From the NCBI RefSeq assembly GCF_034353875.1, contig NZ_CP133784.1, positions 1,922,001 through 1,986,000 of the forward strand: 64,000 bases of DNA. Reading direction: 5' to 3'. The notes under the pieces were generated by a model that ran no database searches, was not told the origin of the DNA, and saw nothing but the letters and a program-made list of their open reading frames with translations. Origin of the DNA: Pseudomonas sp. MH9.2. Lineage in GTDB: Bacteria > Pseudomonadota > Gammaproteobacteria > Pseudomonadales > Pseudomonadaceae. Shown here one piece after another: positions 26,465 to 36,900 of the stretch. A program made the position numbers and the translations under genes. Numbering within the stretch: the stretch's first letter is position 1; each line of letters starts with the position of its first letter.

Positions 26465-26779
26465 CTATTTAGGCGCGCAGGTCAGCTTGATCCGCAGTTT
26501 GATGATGCTGCGGCTGAACTTGGCTGAGACATCCACACTGCTTTTAGGAGGGATCTGCACCCGCCGAGTACGTGGTGCTTCGGGGCCATTGCTGAACACC
26601 ACCGTGCACTGCGCATCAGAAGCACCATAGTTGTGCAGCGTAATAGCGCCCATGTCGTAGTCGGTATCGTGGCTTGTGTAGTCGACCTGGGCACCGTTGT
26701 ATTCCTTTTCCACGTCAATCGGATACGCGAAAGCAGTGACGGGCAACAATGCCAACAACACACAACAGAATTTTTTCAT
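26465..26779 (-). CDS. Small secreted periplasmic protein
   Basis: This protein of 104 residues has a clear signal peptide (MKKFCCVLLALLPVTAFA). The mature part is about 85 residues and beta-rich (GAITLHNYGASDAQCTVVF, then VQIPPKSSVDVSAKF), with two cysteines that may form a disulfide (AQC and LTC near the end). The start is set at ATG 26779, where the signal peptide begins; the frame is open upstream. It is divergent from the LysR gene, with 48 bases between starts, so that regulator may control it. Its function is unknown. Confidence 0.7.
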   Translation of the reverse strand: MKKFCCVLLALLPVTAFAYPIDVEKEYNGAQVDYTSHDTDYDMGAITLHNYGASDAQCTVVFSNGPEAPRTRRVQIPPKSSVDVSAKFSRSIIKLRIKLTCAPK

Positions 26780-26827
26780 TCGGCAGTCTCCAATTTGGAG
26801 TGCCAGCTTAGACAAGAGGAGCGAGTG

Positions 26828-27751
26828 ATGAAAGCGCCCCGCGTGACCCTGGATCAATGGCGGACACTGCAAGCGGTGGTCGACCACGGTGGCTTCGCCC
26901 AAGCGGCCGAAGCCTTGCACCGCTCACAGTCTTCCGTGAGCTACACCGTGGCCCGGATGCAAGACCAGCTTGGCGTGCCGTTATTGCGTATCGACGGGCG
27001 TAAAGCGGTGTTGACCGACGCTGGCGGGGTGCTCTTGCGTCGCTCCCGGCAGTTGGTCAAGCAGGCCAGCCAACTGGAGGACCTGGCCCACCATATGGAA
27101 CAAGGCTGGGAGGCAGAGGTACGGCTAGTGGTCGATGCAGCCTACCCTAACGCGCGACTGGTGCGTGCCTTGACCGCGTTCATGCCGCAAAGCCGTGGCT
27201 GCCGCGTGCGGTTACGCGAGGAAGTGTTGTCCGGGGTCGAAGAAGTGCTCCTTGAAGGCGTCGCCGATCTGGCCATTAGCGGCTTCAGTATCCCTGGGTA
27301 CCTGGGGACCGAAATGAGCGCCGTCGAGTTCGTCGCCGTCGCTCACCCTGAGCACCCGCTGCATCAAATGAATCGCGAGTTGAATTTCCAGGACCTGGAA
27401 AGTCACCTGCAAGTCGTGATCCGCGACTCCGGCCGTCAACAGCCCCGCGACGTCGGCTGGCTGGGCGCTGAACAACGCTGGACGGTTGGTAGCCTAGCAA
27501 CCGCCGCAACCTTCGTCAGCAGCGGTTTGGGCTTCGCCTGGCTGCCACGGCACGTGATCGAGCGTGAACTCCAGGAAGGCACACTCAAAGCCCTGCCGCT
27601 GGATCAAGGCGGCAGCCGTCATCCGGTGTTCTATCTTTACTCGAGCAAGGACAAATCGCTGGGGCCCGCGACGCAGATTCTGATCGACCTGATCCGCACC
27701 TTCGACACGGCCCCGCTGAGCGCCGCATTTGCGGCCCCACAACAAGCCTGA
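26828..27751 (+). CDS. LysR-family transcriptional regulator
   Basis: This protein of 307 residues has an N-terminal winged helix-turn-helix (QAVVDHGGFAQAAEALHRSQ, then SSVSYTVARMQDQLGVPLL, about residues 14-53) and a LysR effector-binding domain (about 90-295). GAGGAG lies 8 bases before ATG 26828. The following alpha/beta hydrolase starts 14 bases after the stop, so both are on one transcript, and the divergent secreted protein shares the promoter region. The effector is unknown. Nothing unusual is seen in the domains. Confidence 0.88.
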   Translation: MKAPRVTLDQWRTLQAVVDHGGFAQAAEALHRSQSSVSYTVARMQDQLGVPLLRIDGRKAVLTDAGGVLLRRSRQLVKQASQLEDLAHHMEQGWEAEVRLVVDAAYPNARLVRALTAFMPQSRGCRVRLREEVLSGVEEVLLEGVADLAISGFSIPGYLGTEMSAVEFVAVAHPEHPLHQMNRELNFQDLESHLQVVIRDSGRQQPRDVGWLGAEQRWTVGSLATAATFVSSGLGFAWLPRHVIERELQEGTLKALPLDQGGSRHPVFYLYSSKDKSLGPATQILIDLIRTFDTAPLSAAFAAPQQA

Positions 27752-27765
27752 CAGGGAAATCGACC

Positions 27766-28566
27766 ATGGCCTTTTTTGAGCATGACGGCTGTTCATTGCA
27801 CTACGAAGAATATGGTCAGGGTTCGCCGCTGCTATTGGTGCACGGCCTGGGTTCAAGCTGCCAGGACTGGGAATACCAGATCCCGACCCTGGCCGCGCGC
27901 TACCGCGTCATTGTCATGGACATGCGCGGCCACGGTCGCTCCGACAAGCCCAACGAGCGCTACAGCATTCCCGGTTTCGCCGCCGACGTCGAAGCGCTGA
28001 TTGAACATTTGCAGCTGGGGCCGGTGCACCTGGTCGGATTGTCGATGGGCGGTATGATCGGCTTTCAATTGGCGGTCGATCACCCGTCCTTGCTCAAAAG
28101 CCTGTGCATCGTGAACAGCGCGCCACAAGTCAAACTCAAAACCGCCAACGACGGCTTGCAATGGGCTAAACGCTGGGGCCTGGGGCGGCTGTTCAGCATG
28201 TCCGCCATCGGCAAGGGCCTGGGCCAGACCCTGTTCCCCAAACCCGAGCAAGCCGACCTGCGCAACAAAATCGCCGAGCGCTGGGGGCAAAACGACAAAC
28301 GCGCTTATCTCGCCAGTTTCGATGCCATCGTCGGTTGGGGCGTGCAGGAAAAACTGTCACGAATCAGTTGCCCGACCCTGATCGTCAGCGCTGATCACGA
28401 TTACACCCCGGTGGCCTTGAAAGAAGCTTACGTGGGCCTGATCCGCCAGGCTCGACTGGTGGTGATCAAGGACTCCCGGCACGCCACGCCGCTGGATCAA
28501 CCTGAAGCATTCAACCGGGAACTGCTGGCATTTGTCGATGACGCTGAAGCGGCTTCAGGGCGATGA
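27766..28566 (+). CDS. Alpha/beta hydrolase
   Basis: This cytoplasmic hydrolase of 266 residues is of the enol-lactonase/esterase kind. The oxyanion-hole motif is VHGLGSS (25-31), the nucleophile Ser93 is in VGLSMGG, the acid is the Asp in VSADHDYTP (about 205), and the base is the His in KDSRHATPLD (about 235). Together these make a complete catalytic triad. It follows the LysR gene by 14 bases. The closest general match is the 3-oxoadipate enol-lactonase-like group, but no catabolic genes lie near, so the substrate is open. Confidence 0.85.
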   Translation: MAFFEHDGCSLHYEEYGQGSPLLLVHGLGSSCQDWEYQIPTLAARYRVIVMDMRGHGRSDKPNERYSIPGFAADVEALIEHLQLGPVHLVGLSMGGMIGFQLAVDHPSLLKSLCIVNSAPQVKLKTANDGLQWAKRWGLGRLFSMSAIGKGLGQTLFPKPEQADLRNKIAERWGQNDKRAYLASFDAIVGWGVQEKLSRISCPTLIVSADHDYTPVALKEAYVGLIRQARLVVIKDSRHATPLDQPEAFNRELLAFVDDAEAASGR

Positions 28567-28590
28567 GTGAACCGTAGGGGGCACCTCCAT

Positions 28591-28622
28591 CCGGGCGCTA
28601 TCCGTTCGGACAGTGCGCCCGG
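28591..28622 (+). terminator. GC-rich hairpin after the hydrolase
   Basis: CCGGGCGC (28591-28598) pairs with GCGCCCGG (28615-28622) around a 16-base loop. There is no T run after it, so terminator function is tentative. Confidence 0.35.
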
Positions 28623-28723
28623 CACTGTCCAAAAAAACCCAAACGTGCTTACCTTGTGCCCTTGATCGCACCCGCATGAATTGCTTTTTTGCAGTCGAAA
28701 CCACTACCCAGGATCACTGACCC

Positions 28724-29293
28724 ATGCTGAAAAAAATCGTCCTCGCCGCTTGTTCCGTGCTGTTCGCCGCCAATCTGATGGCCGCACAACCGACCGCCAA
28801 GCCGACCCACGTGCTGCTGACCACCGACATGGGCGAGATCGTCATCGAGCTTGAAGACACCAAGGCGCCGATCAGCACCCAGAACTTCCTGGGCTATGTC
28901 GACAGCGGCTTCTACGCCAACACCATCTTTCACCGGGTCATTCCGGGCTTCATGATTCAGGGCGGCGGGTTTAATCAGTACATGGTACAAAAACCGACCA
29001 AAGACCCGATCAAGAACGAAGCCAACAACGGCCTGCACAACGTGCGCGGCACGATCGCAATGGCGCGGACGTCGGACGTAAACTCGGCCACTAGCCAGTT
29101 TTTCATCAACCACAAAGACAATGACATGCTCGACAACGGCGCTCGCGACTTCGGTTATGCGGTGTTCGGTAAAGTCATCAAAGGCATGGACGTGGTCGAC
29201 CAGATCGCTCAGACGCCTACCAGCACCCAAAAAGGCATGCAAAACGTACCCTCAACCCCTGTGTTGATTAAGTCAGCCAAACGTATCGACTAA
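28724..29293 (+). CDS. ppiA: Periplasmic peptidyl-prolyl isomerase A (cyclophilin)
   Basis: This cyclophilin-type foldase of 189 residues catalyses cis-trans proline isomerisation of proteins in the periplasm. A signal peptide (residues 1-21, ending LMAAQ) is followed by one cyclophilin domain with [14 protein letters not shown] (catalytic Arg in FHRV), then [20 protein letters not shown] and FFIN, and [14 protein letters not shown]. All are standard for bacterial PpiA. It is a single gene with its own leader. The start at ATG 28724 is fixed by the signal peptide. Confidence 0.92.
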   Translation: MLKKIVLAACSVLFAANLMAAQPTAKPTHVLLTTDMGEIVIELEDTKAPISTQNFLGYVDSGFYANTIFHRVIPGFMIQGGGFNQYMVQKPTKDPIKNEANNGLHNVRGTIAMARTSDVNSATSQFFINHKDNDMLDNGARDFGYAVFGKVIKGMDVVDQIAQTPTSTQKGMQNVPSTPVLIKSAKRID

Positions 29294-29407
29294 GTCGATG
29301 CACATCGGGCCGCCTGAAACCGCCGTGAGCAACGTCGGAGGCAGGCGGTGTGATGAGGGAAGTTTTTCACCTGCAAGGAGAGCCCGCCGCGGCGGGCGTC
29401 AGAACCA

Positions 29408-31240
29408 ATGTTCTATCGTCGTTTTGAACAACTGATCGATATTTTCCGCGACGCCCCCACTGCCGCCCCACCGAACCAAGTCCTGCCGTTTTACATCTAT
29501 TACCTGCGTCAGGTCTGGCCGAGTTTCGCCGCGTTGTTGGTGGTCGGGCTGATTGGCGCCCTGATCGAAGTCGCGCTGTTCAGTTACCTGAGCCGGATCA
29601 TCGACCTGGCCCAAGGCACCCCCAATGCCGATTTCTTCAGTGTGCACAGCACTGAGCTGATCTGGATGGCCGTGGTTGCGCTGGTGTTCCGACCGATCTT
29701 CGTCGGCCTGCACGACCTGCTGGTGCATCAGACCATCAGTCCTGGCATGACCAGCATGATTCGCTGGCAGAACCACAGCTATGTGCTCAAACAGAGCCTC
29801 AACTTTTTCCAGAACGACTTCGCCGGACGCATCGCCCAGCGGATCATGCAGACCGGTAACTCGCTACGTGATTCTGCGGTGCAAGCGGTGGACGCGTTGT
29901 GGCATGTGCTGATCTACGCCATCGGCTCGCTGGTGCTGTTCGCCGAAGCCGACTGGCGCCTGATGATCCCGCTGTTGGCCTGGATCGCCTGCTACATCCT
30001 CGCCCTGTGCTACTTCGTGCCGAGAGTCAAAGAACGCTCGGTGGTGTCGTCGGAGGCCCGCTCCAAGCTGATGGGTCGGATTGTCGACGGCTACACCAAC
30101 ATCACCACCCTCAAACTGTTCGCTCACACTAATTTCGAGCAGCAATACGCTCGGGAAGCGATCAGAGAACAGACCGAAAAAAGCCAACTGGCCGGTCGGG
30201 TGGTCACGTCCATGGACACGGTGATCACCACCATGAACGGGGTGTTGATCGTCAGCACCACCGGCCTGGCGCTGTGGTTGTGGACTCAATCCTCGATTTC
30301 GGTCGGCGCCATTGCCCTGGCAACCGGGCTGGCGATCCGCATCGTCAACATGTCCGGCTGGATCATGTGGGTGGTCAACGGCATTTTCGAGAACATCGGC
30401 ATGGTCCAGGACGGCCTGCAAACCATTGCTCAACCGGTCAGCGTCACCGACCGCGAGTCAGCGCCTGCATTGAAGGTCGAGCGCGGCGGTGTGAAGTTCG
30501 AGCATGTCGATTTCCACTACGGCAAAAGCAGCGGCATCATCCACGGCCTGAATCTGGACATCAAACCCGGTGAAAAAATCGGCTTGATCGGGCCATCCGG
30601 CGCGGGCAAATCAACGTTGGTCAACCTGCTCCTGCGCCTGTATGACCTACAAGGCGGGCAGATTCTGGTCGATGGGCAGGACATTTCTCACGTTGCCCAG
30701 GAAAGCCTGCGCGAACGCATTGGCATGATCACCCAGGACACCTCGCTACTGCACCGTTCAATCCGTGACAACTTGCTCTATGGCAAACCCGACGCCACCG
30801 ATGCAGAACTGTGGGAAGCGGTGCGCAAGGCTCGCGCCGATGAGTTTATTCCACTGCTATCCGACGCTGAAGGCCGCACAGGCTTCGACGCGCATGTCGG
30901 CGAGCGCGGGGTCAAACTGTCGGGTGGTCAACGGCAGCGGATCGCTATTGCCCGCGTACTGCTCAAGGACGCGCCCATCCTGATCATGGACGAGGCGACC
31001 TCAGCCCTGGATTCGGAGGTTGAAGCGGCGATCCAGGAAAGTCTGGAAACCCTGATGCAAGGCAAAACGGTGATCGCCATCGCCCACCGGCTCTCGACTA
31101 TCGCCCGCATGGACCGCCTGGTGGTTCTGGAAAAAGGCCAGATCGCCGAGAGCGGCACCCATGCTGAATTGCTGGCCCATGGCGGCCTGTATGCGCGGCT
31201 GTGGCAGCATCAGACTGGTGGGTTTGTCGGAATTGATTGA
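29408..31240 (+). CDS. ABC exporter, fused permease and ATPase
   Basis: This half-transporter of 610 residues works as a homodimer in the inner membrane. The first 330 residues hold six transmembrane segments of the type I exporter fold, and the rest is the ATPase. Motifs are Walker A GPSGAGKST (about 396-404), signature LSGGQRQRIAIARVL, Walker B PILIMDEATSALD and the H-loop AIAHRLST. It belongs to the MsbA/multidrug group; an N-terminal extension of about 35 residues precedes the first helix. The substrate is unknown. It converges on the next gene with 27 bases between stops. Confidence 0.9.
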   Translation: MFYRRFEQLIDIFRDAPTAAPPNQVLPFYIYYLRQVWPSFAALLVVGLIGALIEVALFSYLSRIIDLAQGTPNADFFSVHSTELIWMAVVALVFRPIFVGLHDLLVHQTISPGMTSMIRWQNHSYVLKQSLNFFQNDFAGRIAQRIMQTGNSLRDSAVQAVDALWHVLIYAIGSLVLFAEADWRLMIPLLAWIACYILALCYFVPRVKERSVVSSEARSKLMGRIVDGYTNITTLKLFAHTNFEQQYAREAIREQTEKSQLAGRVVTSMDTVITTMNGVLIVSTTGLALWLWTQSSISVGAIALATGLAIRIVNMSGWIMWVVNGIFENIGMVQDGLQTIAQPVSVTDRESAPALKVERGGVKFEHVDFHYGKSSGIIHGLNLDIKPGEKIGLIGPSGAGKSTLVNLLLRLYDLQGGQILVDGQDISHVAQESLRERIGMITQDTSLLHRSIRDNLLYGKPDATDAELWEAVRKARADEFIPLLSDAEGRTGFDAHVGERGVKLSGGQRQRIAIARVLLKDAPILIMDEATSALDSEVEAAIQESLETLMQGKTVIAIAHRLSTIARMDRLVVLEKGQIAESGTHAELLAHGGLYARLWQHQTGGFVGID

Positions 31241-31267
31241 AGGTGGCTCGATCAGCTGCCTTGAACC

Positions 31268-32392
31268 TCAATCCTGCCGATACGGCAACGCTGCTCGAGC
31301 CTCTTCGGCGTAGGCCAGGATGCCTTCGCTCTCCTGGTCGAGGAAGTCGCTGACCGCCGCCTTCAACCCTGGATGCGCCAGGTAATGCCAGGAGTGGGTG
31401 ATGACCGGTTCAAAGCCTCGAATCAACTTGTGTTCGCCCTGAGCGCCGGCATCAAAACGCTGCACCCCATGGGCAATCGCGTAATCCATGCCTTGGTAAA
31501 AGCAGGTCTCGAAGTGCAGCCGGTCGAACTCGGCCAGACACCCCCAGTAGCGCCCATAGAAACTGTCGCCGCCAATCAGGCTGAACGCCATCGCCACCGG
31601 CCTTGAGCCTTGCTTGGCCAAGACCACTCGGATCGCTTCGGGCATACGCTCTGCCAGGAGGCTGAAGAACTCGCGGGTCAGGTACGGCGTTTGTCGACGT
31701 ACTGCATAGGTGTTGGCATAGCAGGCATACACGAAGTCCCATTGCGCTTCGCTCAGTTGATGGCCTTCGAGCCATTCGAACTCAATGCCCTGCCCCGCCA
31801 CTTGTTCGCGTTCTTTGCGCATCTGCTTACGCTTACGGGAACTCAAGGCGTCGAGAAAGTCCTGGAAGTCGCGATAACCACGATTCTGCCAATGAAACTG
31901 GCAACCCAGCCGCTGCAACCAACCCTGCTGTTCCGCCAGCAAGGTATCGGCCACCGGATCGGTGAAGTTGATGTGCACGCTCGACAGCTTTTCGATTTCG
32001 ATATAACCGGGCAGGCTCGCCAATAGCTCAATCCCGGCTTCCGGGGTCGCCGAGAGCAAACGCGGCCCGCTCACCGGGCTGAACGGCACGGCGACCAACA
32101 GCTTCGGGTAATAGTCGATACCGGCGCGTTTGCAGGCATCGGCCCACGCGTGGTCAAACACGTACTCGCCATAGGAATGCCATTTACGGTAGCTGGGCAG
32201 CGCCGCAATCAGTTGGCCGTTTTCGTAGTGCAGCAAGTGTTCTGCTCGCCAACCTGAATGTGGGCCGAGGCTGCCGCTGTCTTCCAGTGAGCTGAGGAAG
32301 GCGTGGCGTAAAAAAGGCTGGGCAGTGGGCACCAAGGCATCCCACAGCTCAGGTGCCAGCGCTGAAAGGCTGTCCAAACGTTGTAGCGGCAT
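31268..32392 (-). CDS. GNAT/FemAB-like N-acyltransferase (DUF482, COG3146)
   Basis: This protein of 374 residues belongs to the family once called 'peptidoglycan biosynthesis/recognition'. Its C-terminal half has a GNAT-like acyltransferase fold: RKRKQMRKEREQVAGQG, then VYACYANTYAVRRQTPYLT and GGDSFYGRYWGC, with a conserved CFYQGMDYAIAHG and FDAGAQGEHK near the end. No substrate has been established for the family, so none is assigned. ATG 32392 was chosen because GGGGA lies 6 bases upstream; GTG 32419 and ATG 32398 are alternatives. Confidence 0.8.
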   Translation of the reverse strand: MPLQRLDSLSALAPELWDALVPTAQPFLRHAFLSSLEDSGSLGPHSGWRAEHLLHYENGQLIAALPSYRKWHSYGEYVFDHAWADACKRAGIDYYPKLLVAVPFSPVSGPRLLSATPEAGIELLASLPGYIEIEKLSSVHINFTDPVADTLLAEQQGWLQRLGCQFHWQNRGYRDFQDFLDALSSRKRKQMRKEREQVAGQGIEFEWLEGHQLSEAQWDFVYACYANTYAVRRQTPYLTREFFSLLAERMPEAIRVVLAKQGSRPVAMAFSLIGGDSFYGRYWGCLAEFDRLHFETCFYQGMDYAIAHGVQRFDAGAQGEHKLIRGFEPVITHSWHYLAHPGLKAAVSDFLDQESEGILAYAEEARAALPYRQD

Positions 32393-32586
32393 CAGCATTC
32401 CCCACGCGTTATCGCACACAAGCCTGGCGAGTATCGCGCATCCTCTGAGTAAGCCGAAATAAAAAAAACGGACGAGACAGCGCCGTTACCACGTCTAAAT
32501 CCTTGCCGAATACCTGCTGCCCATGCACCAGGTGTCGGCCGATCTAACCCGAATAGGCAATCGGCGCCTCAAAGAGACATCGTCGA

Positions 32587-33708
32587 TCAATGCTTACGCA
32601 GAATTACGCTGCCGATTGAGTAGCCAGCACCGAACGAGCTGAGCACGCCCAGTGCGCCACTCGGCAAGTCGTCTTGGTATGTGTGCAGCGCGATCACTGA
32701 ACCGGCCGAGCTGGTATTGGCGTAAGTGTCGAGAATCACTGGCGCCTCTTCCAGCGAGGCTTCGCGGCCCAGCAGTTTTTTCACAATCAAGTGGTTCATG
32801 CTGAGGTTGGCTTGATGCAACCAGAAACGTTTGATGTCCCTGACGTCCAGAGCGTTTTCCTGCAAATGGGTGCCGATCAGCTCTGCCACCATCGGGCACA
32901 CGTCACGGAACACTTTGCGGCCTTCCTGAACGAACAGCTTGTCCGGGGCACCGATGCCCTCTTCTGCCGCGCGATTGAGGAAGCCGAAGTTGTTACGAAT
33001 ATTGTTGGAGAATTTGGTCAGCAGTTTGGTACTGACAATGTCGAACTGATGCGGTGAGGTCGCCAGGTCCGCGCGTTCAATCACCACCGCCGTAGCGGCG
33101 TCGCCGAAGATAAAGTGGCTGTCGCGGTCACGGAAATTCAGGTGGCCGGTGCAGATTTCCGGGCTTATGACCAATACCGCCCGGGCCTGGCCCAACTTAA
33201 CGGTGTTGCACGCTTGCTGGATGCCGAACGTCGCGGACGAACAAGCAACATTCATGTCAAAGCCGAAACCCTGGACACCCAGCGCTTCCTGAATTTCGAT
33301 AGAGATCGCCGGATAAGCACGTTGCAGGTTGGAGCAGGCGACAATCACGCCGTCGATATCGGCAGCGGTTTTGCCTGCACGTTGCAAGGCTTGTTCGGCG
33401 GCAGCGACGCCCATCTGGCAGAGGATCGACCACTCGTCATTGGAGCGCTCTGGCAAACGCGGCGCCATGCGCAGCGGATCGAGAATGCCTTCCTTGTCCA
33501 TGACGAAACGGCTTTTGATGCCGGATGCTCTTTCGATAAAAGCTGCGCTCGACTCTGTCAGCGCCTGAACGTCTCCACGCTCAATCGCTGACGCGTTTTC
33601 GGCATTGAACAGGGCGACATAGGCATTGAAGGACTGCACCAGCTCATCGTTGGAAATGCTGTTGGCCGGGGTATACAGGCCAGTGCCACTGATGACGACG
33701 TTATACAC
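32587..33708 (-). CDS. Beta-ketoacyl-ACP synthase III, FabH2 type
   Basis: This condensing enzyme of 373 residues belongs to the long Pseudomonas KAS III group. In P. aeruginosa a homologue diverts octanoyl-CoA from beta-oxidation into fatty-acid synthesis. The thiolase fold is complete, with nucleophile Cys156 in NVACSSATFG, catalytic His in WLHQANLSMNH and Asn in DTYANTSSAGSV. The start is taken as GTG 33708 because GAGG stands upstream and the conserved part begins YNVVISGTG at once; the open frame beyond it overlaps an operator-like repeat. It lies close to fadD1 and fadD2, which fits a link to fatty-acid degradation. Confidence 0.86.
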   Translation of the reverse strand: MYNVVISGTGLYTPANSISNDELVQSFNAYVALFNAENASAIERGDVQALTESSAAFIERASGIKSRFVMDKEGILDPLRMAPRLPERSNDEWSILCQMGVAAAEQALQRAGKTAADIDGVIVACSNLQRAYPAISIEIQEALGVQGFGFDMNVACSSATFGIQQACNTVKLGQARAVLVISPEICTGHLNFRDRDSHFIFGDAATAVVIERADLATSPHQFDIVSTKLLTKFSNNIRNNFGFLNRAAEEGIGAPDKLFVQEGRKVFRDVCPMVAELIGTHLQENALDVRDIKRFWLHQANLSMNHLIVKKLLGREASLEEAPVILDTYANTSSAGSVIALHTYQDDLPSGALGVLSSFGAGYSIGSVILRKH

Positions 33709-33760
33709 GGTCGTTCCTCTCTTATTGATCGTTGCAAGCAACGACTTGCTGGGCTTGAAG

Positions 33761-33780
33761 ATTGGTACAAACGTACCAAT
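33761..33780. promoter_or_regulatory. Perfect inverted repeat, probable operator of the FabH2-type gene
   Basis: ATTGGTAC (33761-33768) and GTACCAAT (33773-33780) form a perfect 8-bp inverted repeat with a 4-base spacer, centred 62 bases upstream of the GTG start. Size and symmetry suit a TetR-family repressor. No tetR gene lies nearby, so the regulator would act in trans. Confidence 0.6.
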
Positions 33781-33863
33781 ACGTACGAAAAACTGTCCCG
33801 TTAAGGCACGGGTTTCAGGTTGGATCACTTGGCAGGCGGGCCGACCTTCGGCGACTGAGCTTC

Positions 33864-33891
33864 CGTTTTCGCGAATTCACTCGCGAAAACG
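33864..33891. terminator. Perfect 11-bp hairpin between hrpA and the FabH2-type gene
   Basis: CGTTTTCGCGA and TCGCGAAAACG pair perfectly around ATTCAC. It lies 83 bases past the hrpA stop. On the minus strand the stem itself carries TTTT but no T run follows, so it is a tentative terminator of hrpA. Confidence 0.45.
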
Positions 33892-33973
33892 TCGGCACGG
33901 TCAGCAACGTTCTATCAGACAGCCTGCGGACAATGGTGCGAAGTGTGCCATATCGGCCCGATTTTCGCGCTAT

Positions 33974-36900
33974 TCAGCCATCCACCTGGCTCCATTGCTT
34001 ACTCAGACGCTTGTCCGAAACCGGAATTTTTGTCCCCAACTGCTGGGCAAACAGCGACACGCGATACTCCTCCAGCCACCAGCGATACAGCACCAACTCA
34101 GCGTCGCGCTTGCCTTCCTGGGCATGCTTGCTGGCGCGGGCCTGATACTGAGCCCACAAGCCCGCCAGTTCGATGCTCCAGACCCGGTCTTTCTGCACTT
34201 GGCCAGGTAGTTTTTCCAGGCGCATTTCGATGGATTTCAAATAGCGCGGCAGCTCCTTGAGCCACTGTGCAGGCGTTTCGCGGACGAAGCCCGGATACAC
34301 CAGATACTTCAACTGCGACTTGATGTCGTTGAGCGCTACCGCCTGCGCCAGATCAATCTTGCCCTTGAAGCGCTTTTGCAGGCCATGCCACAGGGTCAGG
34401 ATATCCAGTGTCAGTTTCGCCAGGCGCTCAGCATGCTCGGTCCAGCCGGCACGTTTGCGTTCGGCCAGTGCTGCCAGCCCGGCACCGTCACGCGGCAGGC
34501 TGTCTTCGCCATCGAGAATGCAGCTGTCGAGGCTGGCCAACAGAATGTCTTCGATCAACCCATCGACCCGGCCCAGCTCGCGGTGGAGCAACGCCAGTTC
34601 GGTCTGCCCCGGCAATTTGCTGCGCAGGAACTTGGCGGGTTCGGCGAGTTGCTGCAACAGCAGACGCTGCAAGGCTCGGCGGTGTTGATACTCGGCCTCA
34701 GCAGGCGTCGAGAAGCGCCCTTCCTTGACCGTGCCCGACTCTTCGACCAGCGCCGGGTAAACCGTCATCGACAGGCCCGCGATGTTTTGTTGGGTTTTTT
34801 CGGCTACCGGGGCGAAGATTTTGGCCTCGACAGGCAACTGGCTTTTCGAGGTGTGCGGCGCAGCCAATGCCGCTTGGCTGGCCTCGGCGAAACGCGCGGT
34901 CAACTCGGCCAAATCACGCCCTTCGCCGAGGAATTTCCCGCTGCCGTCAAGGATTTCCAGGTTCATCTTCAGGTGATTTTCAAGCTGCTGGGTCGCTTCG
35001 ACCCAGGCTTCGTCCGTCACTCGCGCGCCGGTCATGCGCAGCAATTCACGACCCAGCGCATGGGGCAACGAGCCCTCGCCGAAGGTGATGCGCTGCAGGG
35101 CCGCCTTGATGAAGTCGGGCACCGGCACAAAGTTTTTGCGAACCGCCTTGGGCAGGTTGCGCACCAACGCGATGCATTTGGTTTCCAGCAACCCCGGTAC
35201 CAGCCATTCCAGACGCTCGCCAGGCAATACCGGCAGCAACGGCGCGGGCACCCGCAGGGTTACCCCGTCGCGCGGATGATTGGGCTCGAAGTGATAACTC
35301 AGGGCCAGGGTCAGATCGCCCAGGCGCAGGGTGTCCGGGTAATACGCGGCCGTGATTTCGCTGGCTTCGCGGGCCAGCACGTCTTCTTCGCGCATGATCA
35401 GCAGCTGCGGATTTTTCTGGCTTTCGACCTTGTACCAACTGTCGAAGGTCGCGGTTTGATGAATCTCCGCCGGGACCCGTGCTTCGTAGAAACTGAATAG
35501 CGTGTCTTCGTCGGCCAGGATGTCACGACGGCGGGCCTTGGCCTCCAGTTCGTCGAGTTGTTCCAGCAACTGAGTGTTGGCGGTCAGGCATTTAGCCCGC
35601 GAAAGAATCTCGCCACGCACCAGCCCTTCACGGATAAACAGTTCACGGGATACCTGAGGATCGATCGGCCCGTAATGCACCGGACGCCGACCGACCACGA
35701 TCAGGCCGAACAACGTGATCTGCTCGAACGCAACGACCTGGCCGCGCTTTTTCTCCCAATGCGGCTCGAAATGGTTCTTCTTGATCAGGTGCCCGGCCAA
35801 CGGCTCGATCCAGTCCGCATCGATCTTGGCCACCATGCGCGCGTAGAGCTTGGTGGTCTCCACCAGCTCGGCGGCCATCAGCCATTGCGGGCGTTTCTTG
35901 CCCAGCCCGGACGACGGATGAATCCAGAACCGCCGCTGGCGCGCGCCGAGGTAATCACCGTCTTCGGTCTTCTGCCCGATTTGGCTGAGCAAGCCCGACA
36001 GCACGGCCTTGTGCAACTTGGTGTAATCGGCCGGTTCGTGGTTGACCGTTAACTGCAGGTCACGGCAGATCAGGCTCAATTGCCGATGGGAATCGCGCCA
36101 CTCGCGCAGGCGCAGGTAGTTGAGGAAGTTTTTGCGGCACCAGTTGCGTAGCGGGCTGGCAGTCAGGGCCAGGCGTTGTTCTTCAAAACCGCGCCACAAA
36201 TTGACCAACCCGGCAAAGTCGGAATCGATGTCCTTCCATTGCGCATGGGCCTGATCCGCCGCCTGCTGCCGCTCGGGCGGACGTTCTCGTACGTCCTGCA
36301 CGGACATGGCGCTGGCAACGATCAAGACTTCCTGCAAGCTGCCTTGTTTGGCCGCCTCCAGCAACATGCGCCCCATGCGCGGGTCCACCGGCAAACGTGC
36401 CAACTGGCGACCCAGCGGTGTCAGTTGGTTCTCGCGGTTGACCGCCGACAGCTCTTGCAACAGGTTGAAACCGTCGCTGATGGCCTTGCCATCGGGTGGC
36501 TCGATAAAGGGGAAGTCGGTGATCTCGCCCAGACGCAGATGGAGCATCTGCAGAATCACGGCCGCCAGGTTGGTCCGCAGGATTTCCGGATCAGTGAACT
36601 CCGGTCTGCCGTTGAAGTCCTCCTCGCTGTACAAGCGCACGCACAGCCCCGGCTCGACCCGGCCGCAACGGCCTTTGCGCTGGTTGGCGCTGGCTTGCGA
36701 AACCGCTTCGATGGGCAGACGCTGAACCTTGGCGCGATAGCTGTAACGGCTGATCCGCGCAGTACCGCTGTCAATCACGTAGCGAATGCCTGGCACCGTC
36801 AACGAGGTTTCGGCAACGTTGGTCGCCAGCACCACACGCCGTCCAGGATGGGACTGGAAAATCCGCTGCTGTTCAGCCGGAGACAGGCGTGCGTACAACG

